A stretch of DNA of 64,000 nt from Dipteris shenzhenensis (Eukaryota; Polypodiophyta; Polypodiopsida; Gleicheniales), in assembly GCA_047967505.1 (NCBI GenBank), contig CM106540.1; one strand, given 5' to 3'. Position 1 is the first letter of the stretch; each line of letters opens with the position of its first letter. Position numbers and translations under genes: made by a program. This document shows, in pieces, positions 10,441-21,560 of the stretch. Below the pieces are notes generated by a model. The model was not told the DNA's origin. It ran no database searches and saw nothing but the letters and a program-made list of their open reading frames with translations.

Positions 10441-10464
10441 AGACCCACCCTTGTTCAAGCTGCA
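10419..10464 (+). repeat. 23-bp tandem duplication at the LINE break
   Basis: GACCCACCCTTGTTCAAG plus five bases occurs twice in direct succession with one base different. It sits exactly where LINE homology ends. Confidence 0.85.
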
Positions 10465-10730
10465 GACAATCCAGAAACAGATTATAGAAAAATGGAAATT
10501 TTCTTTCTACTCATTTCATTGAGAGCATTAACTTGCCTTGATTCCATATATGCTACTCAAGCGCACAGACTAGCATCACCTTTTCACTGACGGAGTTTGT
10601 AACATGTTGCAAGTAGTTTAATGAGCCTCCATTTTATTCATGGAGTGTGCACTTTTGGCATTTAGACATGCACACTCTACTATATGCAAACTCAGATCAT
10701 AGAGTGTCTCGGCCTCGGCTCTTCTAATGT

Positions 10731-11486
10731 ATGTGGCACTACACACAGTTTAATGTGCTTCCATTCTACTTAGGTTGGCATATAGACACCAAAACTATAC
10801 TTGCAAGGTGGGCATTTTATCTCCTACTTTTGAGAGACGTATTGCAAGGGAGCCTCCTATACTACAACCAGCGCCGCACACAGTCCATTGGGCTACTATT
10901 CACTCAAACATGGCATACATTCCACCTATCTCTTCGAGCTACATCACCTTCTTCGGTAAAAGCTTCGAGGAGAGATTGCAACTAAAAGTTTGTGATGGGC
11001 ATTGCAATGTGCCAGAGGCAAAACTATGTCAACACTTTGGCCTTTCCCATGGCAGATTCGAGGTATTCCAGATGATTATTGAAGGCCAAAAGTGCACATA
11101 TGATAGAAAAATGCAGATGAGGATGATAATTGATGGTGAGTGGATATTTTATCTTGATGCAAACTATGGATTCTTTGTAGAAATTTTGCTAGTAAGTGAA
11201 CACGAAAGTATAGGAAATAGAAGAATGTGTGGAACCGACAATCAAGTGTAGAGGGTAAAGAAGCAAAAGTAGATGGAAACACAACAAAACCTTCAGATTG
11301 AAGTTGAGGAGATTGAGAATGCAAGGTTTGCGAACATGAAGGAGAATAGTCTGAGGGAAAGAGCTCTAAAACTTGCACCAATTTCTATTATTGCCAAGCA
11401 CATTACAGAAGTAGATGAGTTGCCACATAACTATAATGGTAATATTTTATTTGAATTACCACTAGTTGATGTGAACACGAGTTGAA
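10731..11486 (+). CDS. Two adjacent open frames (158 and 70 residues), unrecognised
   Basis: Frames 10775-11251 and 11273-11485 lie in different frames 22 bases apart. The first contains KVCDGHCNVPEAKLCQHFGL, GRFEVFQMIIEGQ and MIIDGEWIFYLDANYG. The second is charged (QIEVEEIENARFANMKEN) and could form a short helix. They read more like protein than chance, possibly parts of one decayed gene or element joined by a frameshift. I recognise no family. Confidence 0.3.
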
Positions 11487-11570
11487 CTTTGTGTAGCAAC
11501 CCTTGTAACTTTTTGTAGCAACCCTTGTAACTTTGTGCAGCAGTCCTTATACCTTTGTGTAGCAGTCGTG
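11485..11570 (+). repeat. Short tandem repeat, unit about 24 bp
   Basis: GTAGCAACCCTTGTAACTTT is repeated twice almost exactly, followed by two more diverged units (GCAGCAGTCCTTATACC..., GTAGCAGTCGTG). Confidence 0.85.
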
Positions 11571-13340
11571 TATGTACTTGGACTGTTTAATGCCCTCTTT
11601 CGATGGCATAAACTGAATTCCGAGGCATCAAGCTCAGTATTGCATTCTACATATTGACGATGATGATGATAATTCATGGGCAGCAAGAGCAAAAGGAGGA
11701 GTTTGGTGTAGAAAAAGGCAATGGTGCATAACAACATCATGTAATGATTTGGCACGTAACAACATCACGTAAAAAAAATGGAGACCGAAAGTCAAGACCA
11801 TGTTTCATGAAACCAAGTTTCTCCAAATCATGTTCGTCAAACCATGTTTGATGACACCAAGTTTCTCCAAATACGGTTGAGATTGCATGGGAAAGAATCC
11901 AAGACTTTGTTAATATTCATCGGAGTGTGTGGGTGATCAATCCGGTTGTTTAGCTTTGTCTTGAAACACAAGAGCGCTCTCTCTTGTCAGTGCATTAAAA
12001 AGAGCGCTCTACTCCATTTCTTGACGAAAAAGATAGAAGGATGTCGAACATTATTGCTGGCCAGAGCTGTTGCGAGGTGACCGGTGAGCTTGATGTCTTG
12101 GAACGAAGGGCTACGAAAGTCCGCAACATCTGCAATAGCCTGTGTTGTTCCATACATCTGTGTTGTTTCCATATGTCTGCAAACCAATCATCCACACTTA
12201 GATTCTGCAAACCAAGCATACATCTTCTGCTTTGCCAAAACAATGAAGAGTAGCTCGAGATGCTTCCCACAAATCGTCAGTTAGAAAAACAATCTTTTGT
12301 AAGATTGACAGTGGAAGGTTGCATGTCGAGTCTCCGGTCGTCACAGGGGGGACGGTTCAAGCATCTTCCTTGCACGCTTCCTCACATCTTGTGTAGTCTC
12401 GGAACAAGTAGCTTGTGAAGCCTCTTGATCCCTAGTCGCGTCACGCATCCTGCGTGTGACCTTAGCGAGCACAGCAGTGACACTTGATTAGATAGCTCTA
12501 ATTTGCTAGGTTTGTTGTTCCACCCACGATTGCTATTTGTTCTTCTTGTTGGTCTAGTGTGTGCGGCGCCGCACACTCTACTCTCCATCTTCCTTCTCCA
12601 GGTTTGTTTTCGTGTCTCCTCCTTTCCATTCCCTTTTCCTTTGCCTTTCTTAGATTTGCTGGTTTTTGTGTGCTTGATTCCTTGTTTTCCCACGTTCTCC
12701 ATGCTTGATTTCTTGTTTCCTTGCTTCTCTTTGATTGCTTCTTCATGCTCTAGTAGCTTTAGCCAAACCGTTGAAGCATCACATGGATCTGAATGAAGTG
12801 TATTTGAGCCACTGTGGCCACCTCTCCTCCAAATCCCCTCGTCTCTAATCTTGGACCCCGTTTGATTGTGTGTGGCGCCGCACATAGTGAAGTCCCCTTC
12901 GGACCATACATCCATACACATCCACTTTGTTATAGTGGGGCACCTCCACTGCCCCACACTCTAGCATGGTTCACAATCTACCTAGCTTCCCATGCTTCTA
13001 GCTTCAGATCGTGGTTCATAGCATCAACAGGTCCACTGGAGGGATCAATTTGCTCCCCTCCTTTCGACTCCATAGTATCATAGACTTGAACAATAAGGAA
13101 AATGTCTTTTGAAGAGGTCGCGTAGCTCAAGTCTGGTGCTTCCTTTGATTGATGGGAAGGACTCATTAGCACTACAAAGTGAAACATTCAAGCACTCCTT
13201 CAATTGTGTACGGCGCCGCACACAGTTGAACGGTGTTGCCTTAAAGCTGCACATAGATGATGAGTCTTACATTTTTTGTTTTAATTTTGTTTTTAATGGA
13301 TTTTGAATCTTACTACAGTTTAATCCTCTCAATAATCTGT
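11571..13340. other. No gene recognised; contains GGCGCC palindromes
   Basis: No domain was recognised on either strand. A 191-codon frame on the minus strand (12957-12382) is Lys/Gly rich and not convincing. A paired direct repeat (ACCAAGTTTCTCCAAAT, twice) lies at 11810-11870. Three of the four GTGTGCGGCGCCGCACAC-type palindromes lie here (12559, 12866 and 13205 regions). Confidence 0.4.
12559..12576. repeat. 18-bp perfect palindrome GTGTGCGGCGCCGCACAC
   Basis: A perfect self-complementary sequence. Close relatives occur at 10871-10886 (GCGCCGCACACAGTCC), 12867-12886 (TGTGTGGCGCCGCACATA) and 13205-13224 (TGTACGGCGCCGCACACA). The surrounding sequence is otherwise unrelated between copies. 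Confidence 0.9.
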
Positions 13341-13364
13341 TGTTTGTTAATGTGAACTTAGATA

Positions 13365-13784
13365 ATGGTATTGACGAGGTCCTTGCTAAACAAATCATCA
13401 CTTGAGTTATCTGGTCCTTATACACCTCCCTTTCGAAGAAGAACAAAAACAAACTCTCATTGTGGGATGGTTGATTTGGAAATGGGTATTGAGGAGGAGC
13501 AAGTTTCAAAGGTAGAGCGTATTAAGCTTGTTCCAAAATGTGGGTGCCACTATCACAAGCTCATTAGAGATCATCCAGGAAAATTAAGATTGAGATATGA
13601 TGGACCTTATAGACTTGTGGAAGTGCTCAGTCAAGGAACATTTCTAGTAAGTGATTTGCATGGCAATACTTTCCCTAAACCTGTCAATGGTTTTAGGCTT
13701 AAACCATATTTTGGGAATGATCCGACTCAACCAAGGTGGTTGGAGCCAAAGTATGTGAAAACACAAGTAGGGGGGCAATAATGA
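13365..13784 (+). pseudogene. Ty3/gypsy integrase C-terminal (GPY/F) fragment
   Basis: The frame 13365-13781 ends with the typical gypsy integrase tail: HPGKLRLRYDGPYRLVEV (the GPY motif), GTFLVSDLHGNTFP and NGFRLKPYFGND. This C-terminal region binds DNA next to the catalytic core. The first 60 residues are not clear integrase, and no catalytic core or LTR was seen nearby. The piece is therefore an orphan end. It could belong to the same family as the gag at 7.4-8.3 kb, but the 5 kb between holds other elements. Confidence 0.85.
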
Positions 13785-14519
13785 TTTGCATTTATCAAGT
13801 GGAAAATACAAAAATGATGAAGATAAGACTACAGGCAAGGGTGATGTAGATAATACAGTTCTAGCAAGTTTCTCAAATTCCATTACAATCCGACTCGCTT
13901 GTTTGTCAACATGGAGGAATATCATAATGGTTTTATTTATACATAAGGAGATTGTGGCAGTGTTATTGGAGAATTGAGAAAATGATAGAAGGCTACATGA
14001 GGGATGGTTTAGTCTGTCGACTGGGGTCTGACTGCGTGGAAGTCCAATGGTGTTCCGACTAGTTCAAGTTTCGACCGACTTCTTGCACACAAATGATCCG
14101 ATTTTGGTCCAACATAAAACTGATCTGATGGTTATCCAACCTGTAGATGATCCGACAGTTCTAAATCTGATTTCAGAGGAGAGTTCAGCACAGGTCCGAG
14201 TAAGGTCATGACAAGTATTGTATGATTGCATGTGGAGGTGGTATTTGGCACAAGGGAAGGAAGTGGTCATACAGAATGTGTTTTGCAAAGGTTGAGAACC
14301 CGACCAAGGGGCGCAATCATTCTACAAAGTGATGACCAACTATGGCATCAAAAGATAGTACGTTGGCGCATGCATTCTCAAACTTGTGTGCGGGAGAGCT
14401 CTGAGTTCACTCGACTTGTCGAAGTGCAACGGCTTGTGGTCTCAAGGATTTTTGTGAGTTGTGCCAACCGTATCGATGGTAGTTTGGTTCTATTTTCATA
14501 GGGATATATTACTCACATG
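13785..14519. other. No gene recognised
   Basis: Sequence 3' of the gypsy integrase tail. No LTR boundary, polypurine tract or conserved frame is identified. Short ATG frames are present on both strands but look like chance. Confidence 0.45.
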
Positions 14520-15645
14520 GATCTTTGACTGCTATCAGAAGTTGCTGGAGTGGAAGATGTTGATCTACACTTGCTAAGCAAGGTCGTTGAGACAGAAGAG
14601 AACATGGGCAGGAAGAGTGCACAGCAACCAATGCGCAAGAGTCCACGAGTCAAGGAGGTGGTTAAACCAGAGCCAGAGGTGGAGATGAGTGCTAAAGAAG
14701 AAGAAGAAGATTCAATCGAAGAGACTGCTTCTCCACCGACAAAGAAATCTTTCGAACAAAGAGCATTCAAAAAATTTTGAATTTCGTTGGATTTGAAGCG
14801 CCATTCAAATTGGTTGTAGGAGGTTGGCTTGATGGAGTATGCCAGTCTACTGTGGAATATCTGGAGGTATGGTGGTAAACCTAGGAATGATATCTCATGT
14901 GTTCGGGTACCATAGATTCAAGAGGAAATAGCTTATGATAAAGATGTTGAGGCAGACATGCTTCAAGATTTTGGTCAGCCAGCAACAACAAAATGTTTAA
15001 GATTCTATGAGAAGGCAATAGCTCTAGTGATCCGTGGAGAGGGTTCAATTGCTTATTAAGACCAATACAATGTCAAGGGAAAGCTATTTGGTACTGAGAG
15101 CAGCTGAGAAGGGCTACAATATTTCGTGGGCCGACATAATCTATAACATGCTGATGATGGAGGTTGGTAAGAAATCTTTAACGGGTACCAATAATCACTT
15201 GAAAGTTGGTCCATTTATTACAACATTATTTGAATATGGGAAGAGATCTTCGGTGATTATAAAGAAGATGCCATAAATTGATGAAGAAACTAGAACCGAA
15301 GCAAAAAGAGATCCACGTATGCAAAAGGCATCAACAGATGAGGAGAAGTGGAAATTATTTGAGGATTTAAAAGAGGCCAAGTATACCATTGAGGAAGCGC
15401 ACAAGATGGTGTTTGGGAAAAGCTTGGCACACAATCTATGGGATGTAGCGATTGGAGGTAGTGAACTATTGAGGAATATGCAGGAGACTCATAAAGAAAG
15501 GAATATTAAGCTTAATGTCAAAAAGGCACTGGCAACTAATCTTAGGGAATAGTTTGATAGTAGTTTACCTATACTATTTGAACTAGGGGTACAACAAAGC
15601 ATGGCACAAATAGTGGTTTGTGAAGCAGGGTTGTTGGGGAAAGTG
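14520..15645 (+). pseudogene. Unrecognised gene-like reading, 5' part (split by copia insertion)
   Basis: A plus-strand reading with a few stops and shifts. It starts with an acidic/basic region (KSPRVKEVVKPEPEVEM, then KEEEEDS) and passes through LRFYEKAIALVIRGEGSI. AEKGYNISWADIIYNMLMM and HLKVGPFITTLFEYGKRS follow, then the helix-rich TDEEKWKLFEDLKEAKYTIE. The central block loosely resembles 'putative plant transposon protein' domains; that comparison is from memory and weak. The last frame (AQIVVCEAGLLGKV) is cut at 15645 by the copia element and resumes in the same frame at 21713 once one AAGTG copy is removed. Codon context suggests a former protein-coding gene or element ORF. Confidence 0.45.
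15641..15645. repeat. Target site duplication AAGTG (left)
   Basis: AAGTG directly precedes the TG of the left LTR and is repeated at 21708-21712 directly after the CA of the right LTR. Five-base duplications are the copia standard. Confidence 0.95.
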
Positions 15646-15792
15646 TGTGGGAGAGGAGAGCACACACAAAGAGGTAAGGAGACACCAAAAGTGGTGGAGC
15701 AAAAGCTACTCCAGCTTATTCCTCTATCATATATATATGAGTATACATGGGCACTGTACAAGTGGGTGGGCACACTGCCCTTTACCCCAACA
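15646..15792 (-). repeat. 3' LTR of the copia-type element (147 bp)
   Basis: On the plus strand it reads TGTGGGAGAGG...CCCCAACA. Read on the minus strand it is TGTTGGGG...TCTCCCACA. It matches 21561-21707 at 146 of 147 positions; the single difference is C versus A within GAGACAC(C/A)AAAAG. Confidence 0.96.
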
Positions 15793-15803
15793 ACCTCCCA
15801 CTT
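15793..15803 (-). other. Polypurine tract
   Basis: On the minus strand AAGTGGGAGGT lies immediately before the TGTTGGGG start of the 3' LTR. This purine-rich stretch primes plus-strand DNA synthesis and fixes the element's orientation. Confidence 0.75.
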
Positions 15804-15883
15804 AAAGGCAGTGTGCCTTTAAGGGAGTATAGTATACATATAATACAATCAGCCATAAGCTGAAAAACAAGATGACCACACCG

Positions 15884-16395
15884 TCATCCTATGCCCATCG
15901 GCACTTTACAATGTGCAAAGTGCATAGAGGATAAGCTGCTAGCAGACATCAGGTTTGCAGGATAGAAAATGACAAGCTGTAGATGCCTGTCAACCAAGAT
16001 CTCATGCCAGATCTCACTGGGAGAGTGAACTCTCACCACCACGTGCTCCTGTGCTAAGTCCATAGCACCCGAAGTGTCACTGTGCAAAGAAAATGTCTCT
16101 GTACCACCTGTGACCATAAGCACATGCCCTACAATAGACCTCTGCTGGTCTACCCAACCTGCATCACCTGCATGCTGCTCTTGGAAGCATAAGGACCTGA
16201 TGTCCACAACCGCTTCCCTACTGCCAAAATCTACCATAATCATGCTACCAACTCCCACTGCAACGGAAGCAAGAACCGGAAGTGTAGCCCCAATGGCAAA
16301 CATGTGAGAACCAAGTCTCAACACAGTCATGGATGCATGAAGTACTATGGTTGCCATATCAACCATAACTTGCTGCTCAACTGATCTGTGATCGT
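15884..16395 (-). pseudogene. copia RT end and RNase H remnant
   Basis: The minus-strand frame aligns by eye with the copia C-terminus although many residues differ. MFAIGATLPVLASVAVGVGS sits where the family has MYAM.ATRPDIAFAVGVVSR. GWVDQQRSIVGHVLMVTGG replaces the RKSTSGYVF block, and SGAMDLAQEHVVVR replaces QSAIALAKNPVFH. The frame stays open for about 170 codons despite heavy divergence. The first residues (MQLKHS) come from the inverted block, placing the breakpoint near 16395. RNase H activity is unlikely because the conserved acidic residues are largely replaced. Confidence 0.7.
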
Positions 16396-18033
16396 CAAAC
16401 CTGCTGTGTTTCAATTGCATGTATCTGGTGTCCAGGATAAGATGCTTATGATTAGTAAGCAGCCATCAGCTAGTTTATGGTATGCCAGACTTGGACATAT
16501 GTCTACTGCAGGTATGGAAGCCCTTACAACATTGAGATACATTCCTGTTATGGATGTCTCTCAAATTTTATGTCATGATTGTGATGATGATCAGCAGTCA
16601 GGATCCTCTTTTGTGAGGAAGACAGTCAGTGAGAGGTATGTTGAGCCATTACAGTTGGTTCATAGTGCAGTTTGTGGGCCTATGCCTACCGTTTCACTGG
16701 GTGGCGCCTCTTACTTTGTGACATTTATTGATGCTGCTACAAAATACATATGGGTCTATCCGATTCGGCAGAAGCATGATGTATATGATACATTTCAACG
16801 CTTCTTGGGTAATGCTGAAAATCAGTCAGGAAAGAAGCTATTGAGCTTGATGTCTGATGGTGATATGCAGAGTTTACCTCTTCTAGATTTCAGCATCTAT
16901 GTGATACACTTGGTATCAGGAGGGTGTTGACCATTCCTCCTCTTTCTGCTCATGACGCCTTGGCAGAAGGCATAAATCGGATTCTATTGGACAGGATTGG
17001 TAGCATGCTACGATATGCAGGTCTTACCGAATGCTATTGGGCTGAGGCATGTAAGACAGTTGCATACTTGCTTAATAGGTCACCCAGGAGATCTTTGAAT
17101 GGTAGAGTGCCATTTGACTTCTTGACAAGCAAGGCACCATGTTATGAGCATTTACGTGTGTTTGGCTGCGAGGCTTATGTTCATGGTTCCCGATCGAGGA
17201 GGTGCATCTTCCTTGGATATAGTGAGTCCAGTAAGGTCTACAGGTTATGGGATTCTTCAACTAGAGAGTTGATACGCAGCCATAATGTCTATTTCAGAGA
17301 GGATGCTATGTTTGGACAGCCCAAGACTGTGGATAGCAGGAGAGTGGTGTTCCAGGAGGGTGTAAGTGCACTGATACCTCCGAATTCTTTGCAGGGGCAG
17401 CCCATATCCCTTGGAGTGGGAGGTTTTTCCCACGGTGAGCAGGTTATAAAGTTAGGACAGCCACGATTACTTCCTGATTTTGGTCAGAGATGATTAGATG
17501 TCTCGAGTATTCCACAGGTTTATACTCCTATGGAGATTGTTGATGCATCTTCTATGGACAGTTACAGTTTACTCCCAGGATGCGGAGTGCCTCTTGCAAA
17601 TGAGGATGAGGCTATGCATGGTGAGGAGGATACCTTGGCTAATGATGCCCGGTATGATCCATTGGCTGGTTATGCCAGGACAGATGTGGTTTCTGCAGTT
17701 ATTGACTCGGGTCATATTGCGCATGGGCAGAAATCATTGATGTGTTTGCTTCGTAAGTGCCTCCATGGCCATAAGCAATCCCCTCAAGCTTGGCTTCATA
17801 GGTTTGATACCATTATGAGAGCTCAGGATGTGATGCGCAGTGAGACAGGTTATGGTCTCAGTATTCAGGAGGTTGCTATCCTTCTGAGGTTACTTGCCAT
17901 ATGGTTCCTTATGGACAGGGATGCTTTGCAGTGGGCGCTGCATGGTCTTGATGATGTTTGTCAGATACTTGGTTGTTTCAGTATGGAGAGGGGGAAGTTA
18001 CTGAGTACTCCATTGCCTGTATTGGCTCCATAA
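16396..18033 (+). pseudogene. Inverted integrase-RT block inside the copia-type element
   Basis: On the plus strand, opposite to the rest of the element. LWYARLGHMSTAGMEAL is GAG-pre-integrase. HSAVCGPMPT carries Ala where the first catalytic Asp of integrase should be. After a shift near 16925, AEGINRILLDR, NRSPRRSLNG and FGCEAYVHGS complete integrase to about 17490. RT is shortened: the fingers and most of the palm are missing, and homology resumes with CLHGHKQSPQAWLHRFD at about 17759-17810, then GCFSMERGKLLSTPLP just before 18033. No YVDD box is present. The reading frames are mostly open but catalytic residues are lost. Confidence 0.9.
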
Positions 18034-19043
18034 GAGAATCCAACCCGTGATCCCCTAGCCATAACCAGATTGCCTCTAGCAATCTTCCATGCATGATCAC
18101 CCAAAGAGACATGATAACCTGCCTCAACCAACTGTCCAATACTGATCTTGCTTGTAGCAAGTCCTGGTATATGTCTAACCCTCTGTAGAACAAGAATAGA
18201 GCCACTAGGCATAACAAGGTGGATATCCCCATAACCATAGACATCCATAGAATGATCAATGCCCATCAAACCACTCTCCACAATGCATTCCTGATATGCA
18301 CTGAACCATGACCTATGAGGGGTCATATGACATGAAGCACATGGATCTAACATCCAATCGCCGAGAATGGGTACATCAGTGGCCAAGAAGGAGGTGTCAG
18401 ACATAGACAAAAGAATGTCTTCATCACTGCTACTGTCAGTGGAAACCTTGGCACCCACACCTTGAAGCTCAACATGCTTCTTCTCCTTCTTCCTGTCATT
18501 CTTAACCTTGCTCTTCTTCTTGTATTTTCTCAGCCATTTCCAGCAATACTTTTTCATGTGGCCATACTTTCCACAATAGAAACATCTAACACAAGTCCGA
18601 GAGCTAGACTTGCTCCTGGAATTCCCCCTTGAACATGACCTGTTTCTACCAATTGATTGACCTTTGGAGTGCATATCAAGGCTGTAATTCAGCCCATCAA
18701 TACATTTCAGCCCATCATGCTGTAACATAACACTATCATGGTCATACATCCGGCATATACGAGTATAGAACTCATATGCATGGCAATCTACACCCTGTAC
18801 ACCATCCTGTACCTGCAAGTAGACTGACTTTGAGAGTGATGACTGAATGATAGAGCATGCTTGCTCATCCATGTCATCCCAATCACTCTGTTTAATGCTA
18901 TTAGGCTTGATACCTTTGCATTGAATGGGCTTATGCTGCCTATTCTGCACTAACACATCATAAATCTGCTCTTTCCAATACTGAAAGTTTGATCCATCCA
19001 GCCTCTCAATATCAAAGAGGGCACTACCAGCTGTAGATGCCAT
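18034..19043 (-). pseudogene. copia gag-knuckle-protease, one open frame but altered
   Basis: Starting at ATG 19043: MASTAGSALFDIERLDG and NFQYWKEQIYD are the copia Gag start. The Gag middle is shortened, lacking the LYMLKSLF/HLNEFN region. RCFYCGKYGHMKKYC is a full CCHC knuckle. The protease site reads DWMLDPCASCHMTPHRSWF, keeping Asp but replacing Ser-Gly with Pro-Cys. NVRHVP-type RVRHIPGLATSKISIGQL follows. The frame stays open upstream to 19292 and beyond the inversion breakpoint to 17961, where the last residues come from the inverted block. Open frame with a damaged active site suggests a product without protease function. Confidence 0.88.
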
Positions 19044-19292
19044 ATCTGTGGCACAATAGGTCACAACCAAAGAGCAGTATAGTGCAATAGGCAACCCAAA
19101 TGACCAAAAAATATAGTGTTGTCCAGACGAATCAGGTCTCCAAATAAATTGGCTGATCCAATGCTCAAAAGCACTCAGCCATAAAGAGGCATAAACAAGA
19201 ATATATGCAGCCCAGTAACCTTCCAATGCCTGGCAATTGAAGTAAGAAATGCACTGAACCAAAATGAGCAATGCCTGCTCAACCAATGGCAA

Positions 19293-21544
19293 TAGGAGCC
19301 CAGCTCAACTATCCATAAACATCAGTGCGGCAACCACCAATGCAAATCCATAATGCATCGAAATGGCATTTACTGCATCACCAATGCATCACCTCAAGTG
19401 TGCAATCCTTTGGCAACAAAATCAAGCATTCACCACTTGCCAAATGTGCCAAAGTGACTTGCCAAAATGCCAATAATGCCCTTGGACTGAAGTGAGATCC
19501 CAATCACTTTCTGTAATTTACTGTGAGTTCCCAATTCACTGTTGTGCAAGAGAAATCCCTACAACAATACCTCACAGCCACTTTGGGCAAAATAACACGC
19601 TGTCCCTGTTTTTGAACAGCGATATCTTTTCACTGAAAGACCGGATGCCAAAGCTGTAAACAGCAAAGTTGTAGCTGGTAAAAAGATCTACAACTTGTCA
19701 GTTGACCTCAAGAGCCAAATCCTTCTGGATTCTCATATATTCTCACCTGAAAAACAGCTTCCTGCACATTGGTCACAAATAGACAGTAGACTGCAACTTT
19801 TTGTGGTTTTGCAGAGGCTGTAACTCCTGCAGCTTATACCGGATCAACTTGCTTCCAAAAGAAAAGTTGTAGTATTTTATGTGAACTACAACTTTCCAGT
19901 TTGGCACAAAGTGCAATTCCGCACCAGGAAAGAGATATTCAGTCCTGAAAATGGCTGTTCTGTCATTTAAAAAAAAAACAGCAGCAACTATTCAATGACC
20001 TGTCAGTCAAGAATATCAATCATTTTCTCACAGATCAGCAATAAAATAGCCCTAAAGCACTGGCAAAACAGCCCCGAAATGTGCTCCAAACGATGCTAAT
20101 CTGACAGGATCTCAATACATCACCGTACCACCGTATGTATCCAACATAGGCAAACAACCATACATCCAACGAACTGTCAATGCATCTCAACCACGCATGT
20201 ACCGCTGTCAAAGCATGTGTCAATGCCACTGCCAAAGTGATGTACAGATCGAAAGCTCCTTGTGCAAGACTGCAAAATGACATATGACCAGTCCCGTAAA
20301 GTGTCCAAGCAACAGCCTCAAATCAGCCTATCCACAGCTAATGTCCATACTTTGTGTAAGAAAGAGCAAGAGAGACCTCCTTAAGTGAAAGAGAGAGAGA
20401 AAGATTTCCCTGTGTCCTTCTGAGAGAAAAAAAAACCATTGAGAGAAATAGAGAGGTAGATTAATGGCAACCTTGAGCAAGCCCTTCAATGGCATCACGA
20501 GCAAAAGTGCCCTTCAGTAACCTCTCCTTCAACGAGCATTTGTGACCTCCTACTCCAACTAAGGCTTCCAGAAATATGTCCCAAGAGCTCTCTGCTGCTC
20601 TCCAAATGACAACCAAGCTCCCTACTCTTTTGCTGTGGCGCAATCACATTTCACAGGCCACTAAGTTCCTCTTGTAGAGATTGCTTCTTGGACTGTAAGA
20701 GCTTCAGGCTGCCCTCCTTCTGCAAATTTGGAGTCTGCAATCCACTAAAAGGCTCACAACGTCTCCCATTGTCAGTGCATTGGCAACCTCGATAGCGTCA
20801 ATGGTAGCGAAAGCCCAACAGTCGTAAGACATAGACACAATAGCCAGCTCACGCATCAACCAAGGCGTCCTCAGCAATGACTGTCTGCAAGCGGATTCAC
20901 AAGGCTCCAACAATGGTTGATTACAGCCTCCATCAATGCCCCAGGCTAGCGGGCTCATGGGCTGAGATCTCTAGCTCTCCTGCAACAACTACAAGGCTCC
21001 CAGCAGTGAAGCGCCAAGCTATTTGCTCAGCCGCGCCTTCCTAGATGCCTATAGCAGATTCTAATGCTGCACGCATCATTGGGCTTCTTTAACCTGCGAA
21101 TCCTTATAGTCCATGGCCTCTAGCAGTAAGTGCAGCTGCAAGCTCTAATACCAACAGGCCAACTGCTCCATCGAGCTCCAAAAGCCTCCATCAGCAGCTC
21201 CCGTCACGCGTAGCCTCTCAACCAATGGACTCCATAGCCGCTCTCCAACAACAACGACGCTCTTCAAAATCGCCTAAGACTCCATGCCTCTCCAGCCGAT
21301 TATGAGCTAGCAAGCTCAGGCCCAAAGCAAAGGACCCTCTACATCGACTACTTTCTGCCACTCCACAATGCCCAACGCAATTGCATATCCCAGGTGCCAG
21401 TTGACTAAGCACCAAGTCGAGCTACCTCCATCTTCATGCAACAGGCAACGCATACAATGCCACACCCATCTCCAAGCTCCCGGTAGATCTCTCGAAGCAG
21501 TTCCCGTTCTCCTCTCACCGAGCTCCTCGTAGATCTAACGCCAT
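19293..21544 (-). other. Leader of the copia-type element (2.3 kb)
   Basis: This lies between the primer binding site and gag, with no recognised protein homology on either strand. It contains an A-run near 19970. The length is unusual compared with the few hundred bases common in copia elements; the element at 1465 has a 1.4-kb leader. Confidence 0.6.
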
Positions 21545-21546
21545 GG

Positions 21547-21558
21547 GCTCTGATACTA
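21547..21558 (-). other. Primer binding site (one mismatch)
   Basis: On the minus strand, two bases after the LTR end, the sequence reads TAGTATCAGAGC. It differs by one base from the tRNA-Met site TGGTATCAGAGC seen in the element at 1465. Confidence 0.85.
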
Positions 21559-21560
21559 GT

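Noticed and set aside
12382-12957. 191-codon minus-strand frame, Lys/Gly rich
   Set aside because: Low-complexity composition, no recognisable domain, and it overlaps the GGCGCC palindromes; open length is explained by biased composition.
7400-13784. One gypsy element spanning gag at 7.4 kb to integrase tail at 13.4 kb
   Set aside because: Protease, RT and integrase core are absent and a LINE fragment plus unrelated sequence fill the space; common origin cannot be shown.
15884-16420. 178-residue minus-strand frame that looks like a Val/Met-rich membrane protein
   Set aside because: Position and residue spacing align with copia RT end and RNase H, so it was assigned to the element.
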